Shown here in pieces: positions 60,960 to 64,000 of a stretch of 64,000 nucleotides of DNA. Under the pieces are notes generated by a model. The model ran no database searches and was not told the origin of the DNA. It worked only from the letters and a program-made list of their open reading frames with translations. A program made the position numbers and the translations under genes. The stretch lies in NCBI GenBank assembly GCA_011525695.1, contig WYBX01000070.1:1-64000 (forward strand), given 5' to 3'. Source of the stretch: Verrucomicrobiia bacterium (GTDB taxonomy: Bacteria > Verrucomicrobiota > Verrucomicrobiia > Opitutales > Opitutaceae). Each line of letters opens with the position of its first letter. Within the stretch, counting starts at the first letter, position 1.

Positions 60960-62356
60960 ATGTGGATCGCCTCGCCGGTGGTCGCGGCGGCGGCCTCCAT
61001 CAGCGCCTCGCTCAACGTCGGATGCGCGTGGATCGACCGGTGCACCTCGTCGACGGAGCCCTCCATGTTCATCGCGAGCACGTATTCCGCAATCAGCTCG
61101 GGCGCCTCGTTGCCGAGGATGTGCACGCCAAAGATTTCCCCGGTCCTGGCGTCGCTGATCACCTTCACGAAGCCCTCGGAGTCCCCGGCGGCCACGGCCT
61201 TGCCCGAGGCCGTGAACGGGAACTTGCCCACCTTGTAGTCCAGCTTCCGCTCGCGGCACTGCTTCTCCGTCAGCCCCGTGCTGGCAATCTGCGGCTGGCA
61301 ATACGTGCAACCGGGGAAAACCTTCACCCGGCCGGAATGCGGATGGCCAAAAATCGCGTTGACCGCGTTCACCGCCTCGAAGGTTGCCACGTGCGCCAGC
61401 CAGGGCGGGCCGATGATGTCCCCCGCCGCATAGATCCCCTTCACGCTGGTCTGGTAATTCTCGTCGACCTTCACGTAGCCGCGTTCCAATTCGAGCTTCA
61501 CCTTCGCGGAGAGCGCCCCCTCGAGGTTGGGAGCCACGCCGATCGCCACCAGCAGCGATTCCGCCTCGACCTCGGTCGAATTGCCTTCCTTGACCAGCGT
61601 GAGCTCGACCCGGTCCTGCTTCACCCGGACGTTCTCGACCTTCGTGCCGACATGCACCGTCATCCCCGCCTTCTCGAACGAGCGCTGCAAAGCCTTCGCG
61701 ACGTCCTCGTCCTCCACCGGGACGACCTGCGGCAGCATCTCGACCAGGGTCACCTTGCTGCCGAACGCATTGTAGAAATACGCGAACTCCACGCCGATGG
61801 CCCCGGCGCCGATGATCACGATTGATTTGGGCGCGTGATCGCGCGGTTCCAGCGCCTCGCGCGAGGTCATGATCCGCTTCCCATCGACCGGCACGTCCGG
61901 CAGCCGGCGGGGCTTGGCACCGGTCGCAAGCAGGACGCTCTTCGTGCGAAAGAACTTACCCTTGTGCTCGCCCGCGGTGATTTCGACCATCCCCGGCACC
62001 GTGACCTGGGCGCGACCGATGAAGTAATCGACCTTGTTCTTGCGGAAGAGGAATTCGACGCCCTTCGCCATCTGGCCGGCAACGCCGCGTGACCGTTCCA
62101 TCACCTTTGCGAAGTCGAAGCCCACGTCCTTGGCGACGATCCCGAACGAGCCGGCCTTCTGGAGCGAACGGTAAAATTCAGCGCTCTTCAGCAGCGCCTT
62201 GGTCGGAATGCAGCCCCAGTTCAGGCAGGTACCGCCGGCGCGCTCGAGCTCGATGCAGGCGACCTTTTTCCCGAGCTGGCCGGCGCGAATCGCTCCGGCA
62301 TAGCCCGCCGGGCCGCCCCCGATGACAATCAGATCATATTCCGTCGTTTCAGCCAT
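60956..62356 (-). CDS. lpdA: Dihydrolipoyl dehydrogenase
   Basis: 466-residue FAD enzyme, the E3 component of 2-oxo acid dehydrogenases and the glycine cleavage system. FAD site VIGGGPAGYAGAIRAGQLG, redox disulfide GGTCLNWGCIPTKALL, NAD site IIGAGAIGVEFAYFY and the C-terminal His-Glu pair in VHRSIHAHPTLSE are all present. No E1 or E2 gene is adjacent, so it probably serves several complexes. The start is the Met of MAETTEYDL. A 201-base gap with purine-rich inverted repeats separates it from uvrA. Confidence 0.95.
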   Translation of the reverse strand: MAETTEYDLIVIGGGPAGYAGAIRAGQLGKKVACIELERAGGTCLNWGCIPTKALLKSAEFYRSLQKAGSFGIVAKDVGFDFAKVMERSRGVAGQMAKGVEFLFRKNKVDYFIGRAQVTVPGMVEITAGEHKGKFFRTKSVLLATGAKPRRLPDVPVDGKRIMTSREALEPRDHAPKSIVIIGAGAIGVEFAYFYNAFGSKVTLVEMLPQVVPVEDEDVAKALQRSFEKAGMTVHVGTKVENVRVKQDRVELTLVKEGNSTEVEAESLLVAIGVAPNLEGALSAKVKLELERGYVKVDENYQTSVKGIYAAGDIIGPPWLAHVATFEAVNAVNAIFGHPHSGRVKVFPGCTYCQPQIASTGLTEKQCRERKLDYKVGKFPFTASGKAVAAGDSEGFVKVISDARTGEIFGVHILGNEAPELIAEYVLAMNMEGSVDEVHRSIHAHPTLSEALMEAAAATTGEAIHI

Positions 62357-62432
62357 TTGGCCACCGTCGCCACGCCGGAAACAACCGTCAAATGGAAACG
62401 CGATGGCCCGGGCGCCGAGGGTGGGCGCGCTC

Positions 62433-62522
62433 GATCTTTCTCTCGCTTCTTTCTCGTTCTCTTTCTCCGCAATCCGCGCGCGATCGTGGGAGAAAGAGTA
62501 AGAGAAAGATCCAGGAGAAAGC
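62433..62522. repeat. Polypyrimidine/polypurine inverted repeat
   Basis: GATCTTTCTCTCGCTTC and the pyrimidine run after it (to 62468) are mirrored by GGGAGAAAGAGTAAGAGAAAG and ATCC (62488-62512), so the gap can form a long imperfect hairpin. The GAGAAAGA motif relates it to the repeats at 24118 and 52400. It lies between uvrA and lpdA. Confidence 0.6.
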
Positions 62523-62557
62523 GTCGGGTTCGCCCGTCCAACTCGAGCGATATGGAG

Positions 62558-64000
62558 TCAGGGCGCTGCCCTCCCCGCCCGGCGCCAGCGTCGCAATGCC
62601 CGGCCCGTCAATGAAGGCTCGCAGGCTTCAATCGCATCCCGCGGACCCGCAAACATCACGCTGCCGCCGTCGCGGCCGCCGCCGGGCCCGAGATCAATCA
62701 GCCAGTCGGCCAGGTTGATGACGTCGAGATTGTGTTCGATGATGATCACCGTGTTGCCGGCGTCGCGCAGCTTGAAGAGCAGATCCATCAGCTTCTGAAT
62801 GTCGGTCCAATGCAGTCCGGTTGTGGGCTCGTCCAGGATGTAAAGGGTCGCGCCCTGCTGCCGCCGGCTGAGTTCCAGGGAGAGCTTGATCCGCTGCGCC
62901 TCGCCCCCCGAAAGCGTGGTCGCCGACTGCCCGAGTGTGAGGTAACCAAGCCCCACCGCATCGAGGGTCTCGAGCTTGTCCATGACGCGGGGAATGTTGC
63001 GGAAAAGCACGATTGCCTCCCGCACGGTCAAATCGAGCACGTCCGCGATCGACCGGCCATGGAACAGGACCTCCAGCGTCTCGCGGTTGAACCGCCGGCC
63101 GCCGCAGCTCGGACAGGGCGCGTAGGCATCCGGCATGAACTGCATGTCGAGCTTGATGGCGCCGTCGCCCTGGCAGCGCTCGCAGCGGCCGCCGCGAACA
63201 TTGAAGGAAAACCGGCTCGGCTTGTAGCCGCGGACCTTGGCCAGCGGCACCTGGGCATAAAGGTCCCGCAGCAATGGCAGCAGATCGACGTAGCTGGCCG
63301 GATTCGACCGGGGGCTCCGGCCGATCGGCTCCTGGTCCACCTGCACGAGCTTTTCGAAGAAGTCCAGGTTCTCGATCTGCCGGTGCTTCGCCGGCAGCGT
63401 CCGGGCACCATTGAGCTTCCTTGCCGCCTGCGCCGCCAGGATGTCGAGGACCAGCGTGCTCTTGCCCGAGCCGCTGACGCCCGTGACGCCGGTGAGCAGC
63501 CCGACCGGGAACTTCACGTCGATTCCGCGCAGGTTGTTGGCGCAGGCCTCGCGCACCGTCAGCCAGGCCCCGTCCGGATCCTTTGGCTTCGCGTCGCGGA
63601 CGACCGCCAGTTTCCGGGCGAGATAGGGTCCCGTTCGCGACTGCTTCGCGGATAGTTGCATGCAGGCCTCGGGCGTCCCTTGGAAGAGCAGCTGGCCCCC
63701 TTCGATCCCCGCCTCCGGCCCGAGTTCGATGATTTCGTCCGCGATCCGCATCGTGTCCTCGTCATGCTCCACCACGAGGACGGTGTTGCCGCGATCCCGC
63801 AGCGCGACAAGCGTGTCGAGCAGCTTCTGGTTGTCCTGCGGATGGAGCCCGATGCTCGGCTCGTCCAGCACATAAATGACGCCCATCAGCCCCATGCCGA
63901 GCTGCGTGGCCAGCCGGACCCGCTGGGCCTCGCCGCCCGACAGCGTGCCGTAATCGCGCTCCAGCGTCAGGTAGCCGAGCCCCGTTTCCAGCAGGAAATG
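62558..64000 (-). CDS. uvrA: Excinuclease ABC subunit A (C-terminal part, runs off the right edge)
   Basis: About 480 codons of UvrA, the damage-sensing ATPase of nucleotide excision repair; the N-terminal half lies beyond 64000. Visible parts: the first ABC signature [17 protein letters not shown] with Walker [16 protein letters not shown], the second Walker [17 protein letters not shown], the zinc site [11 protein letters not shown] and CPSCGGRR, and the second signature [17 protein letters not shown] with [13 protein letters not shown]. The C-terminus ends normally. UvrA is often a LexA target; its promoter is outside the window. Confidence 0.96.
   Translation of the reverse strand, partial: HFLLETGLGYLTLERDYGTLSGGEAQRVRLATQLGMGLMGVIYVLDEPSIGLHPQDNQKLLDTLVALRDRGNTVLVVEHDEDTMRIADEIIELGPEAGIEGGQLLFQGTPEACMQLSAKQSRTGPYLARKLAVVRDAKPKDPDGAWLTVREACANNLRGIDVKFPVGLLTGVTGVSGSGKSTLVLDILAAQAARKLNGARTLPAKHRQIENLDFFEKLVQVDQEPIGRSPRSNPASYVDLLPLLRDLYAQVPLAKVRGYKPSRFSFNVRGGRCERCQGDGAIKLDMQFMPDAYAPCPSCGGRRFNRETLEVLFHGRSIADVLDLTVREAIVLFRNIPRVMDKLETLDAVGLGYLTLGQSATTLSGGEAQRIKLSLELSRRQQGATLYILDEPTTGLHWTDIQKLMDLLFKLRDAGNTVIIIEHNLDVINLADWLIDLGPGGGRDGGSVMFAGPRDAIEACEPSLTGRALRRWRRAGRAAP

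Noticed and set aside
1..64000. tRNA, rRNA or CRISPR array
   Set aside because: No cloverleaf with a GTTCRANTC arm, no rRNA signature and no regularly spaced direct repeats were seen in the gaps. The 21-base tandem repeat at 25751 has no spacers.

Overview
The window is GC-rich and gene-dense. It looks like chromosomal DNA from a member of the Verrucomicrobiota, most likely class Opitutia/Opitutaceae. The pointers are a single-chain SecD-SecF protein, a lexA preceded by TGTTC-N4-GAACA (the LexA motif described for Verrucomicrobia), a McsA-McsB-ClpC arginine-phosphorylation set, a DUF4838 carbohydrate-active protein, prepilin-like secreted proteins, and a generally Opitutaceae-like gene content. 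The assignment is inferred from gene content; no rRNA or tRNA gene was seen.

Layout. 1-127 is the 3' end (domains V and VI) of a group II intron whose body lies off the left edge. 184-8429 holds transaldolase, an L-2-hydroxyglutarate oxidase, an Nramp-like transporter without the usual metal ligands, a fused metallo-beta-lactamase exonuclease/ATP-dependent DNA ligase, and a Tat-exported Gfo/Idh oxidoreductase. 8604-17087 is one tight plus-strand cluster: a lanthanide-type PQQ alcohol dehydrogenase (xoxF), xoxJ, a xoxG-like lipoprotein cytochrome, then a complete caa3-type terminal oxidase (coxB, ctaD, ctaE, a small membrane protein and a CtaG-cytochrome c fusion). It reads as a self-contained chain from periplasmic alcohol to oxygen. 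A convergent beta-propeller of the PQQ-associated type follows. 18380-20554 holds a secreted protein of unknown function, an orphan receiver protein and an ankyrin protein.

20758-27230 is the SOS mutasome on the minus strand, lexA-imuA-imuB-dnaE2, with a LexA box just upstream of lexA. After a GH88-type hydrolase and arginine decarboxylase come yajC-secDF and recJ (plus strand), then a DUF4838 protein with an unusual N-terminus. 38495-44569 is a minus-strand group pilT, a Pro/Ala-rich secreted protein, fabD, lepA, lepB. 44629-46887 is dapA-dapB-ruvA. 47175-50338 is leuD and leuC with a divergent LysR-type regulator. 50494-52344 is a transglutaminase-like/helical-repeat protein. 52570-56779 is mcsA-mcsB-clpC, ending in a strong intrinsic terminator. 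56986-62356 holds a class IV aminotransferase, a pseudopilin, a CBS-containing DHH pyrophosphatase and lipoamide dehydrogenase. The right edge cuts through uvrA.

The intergenic DNA is unusually structured. At least three dispersed repeat families are visible: (i) inverted repeats beginning TAG(C/G)AG..CTGTCGG, whose first triplet is often the actual TAG stop codon of the gene before it; (ii) long perfect or near-perfect palindromes built on ATGTCGCAG/CTGCGACAT or ATGTCACAC/GTGTGACAT; (iii) purine-rich GAGAAAGA tracts. A transposase-like relic lies between two of these elements at about 46940-47091. No CRISPR array, rRNA, tRNA or phage region was found.
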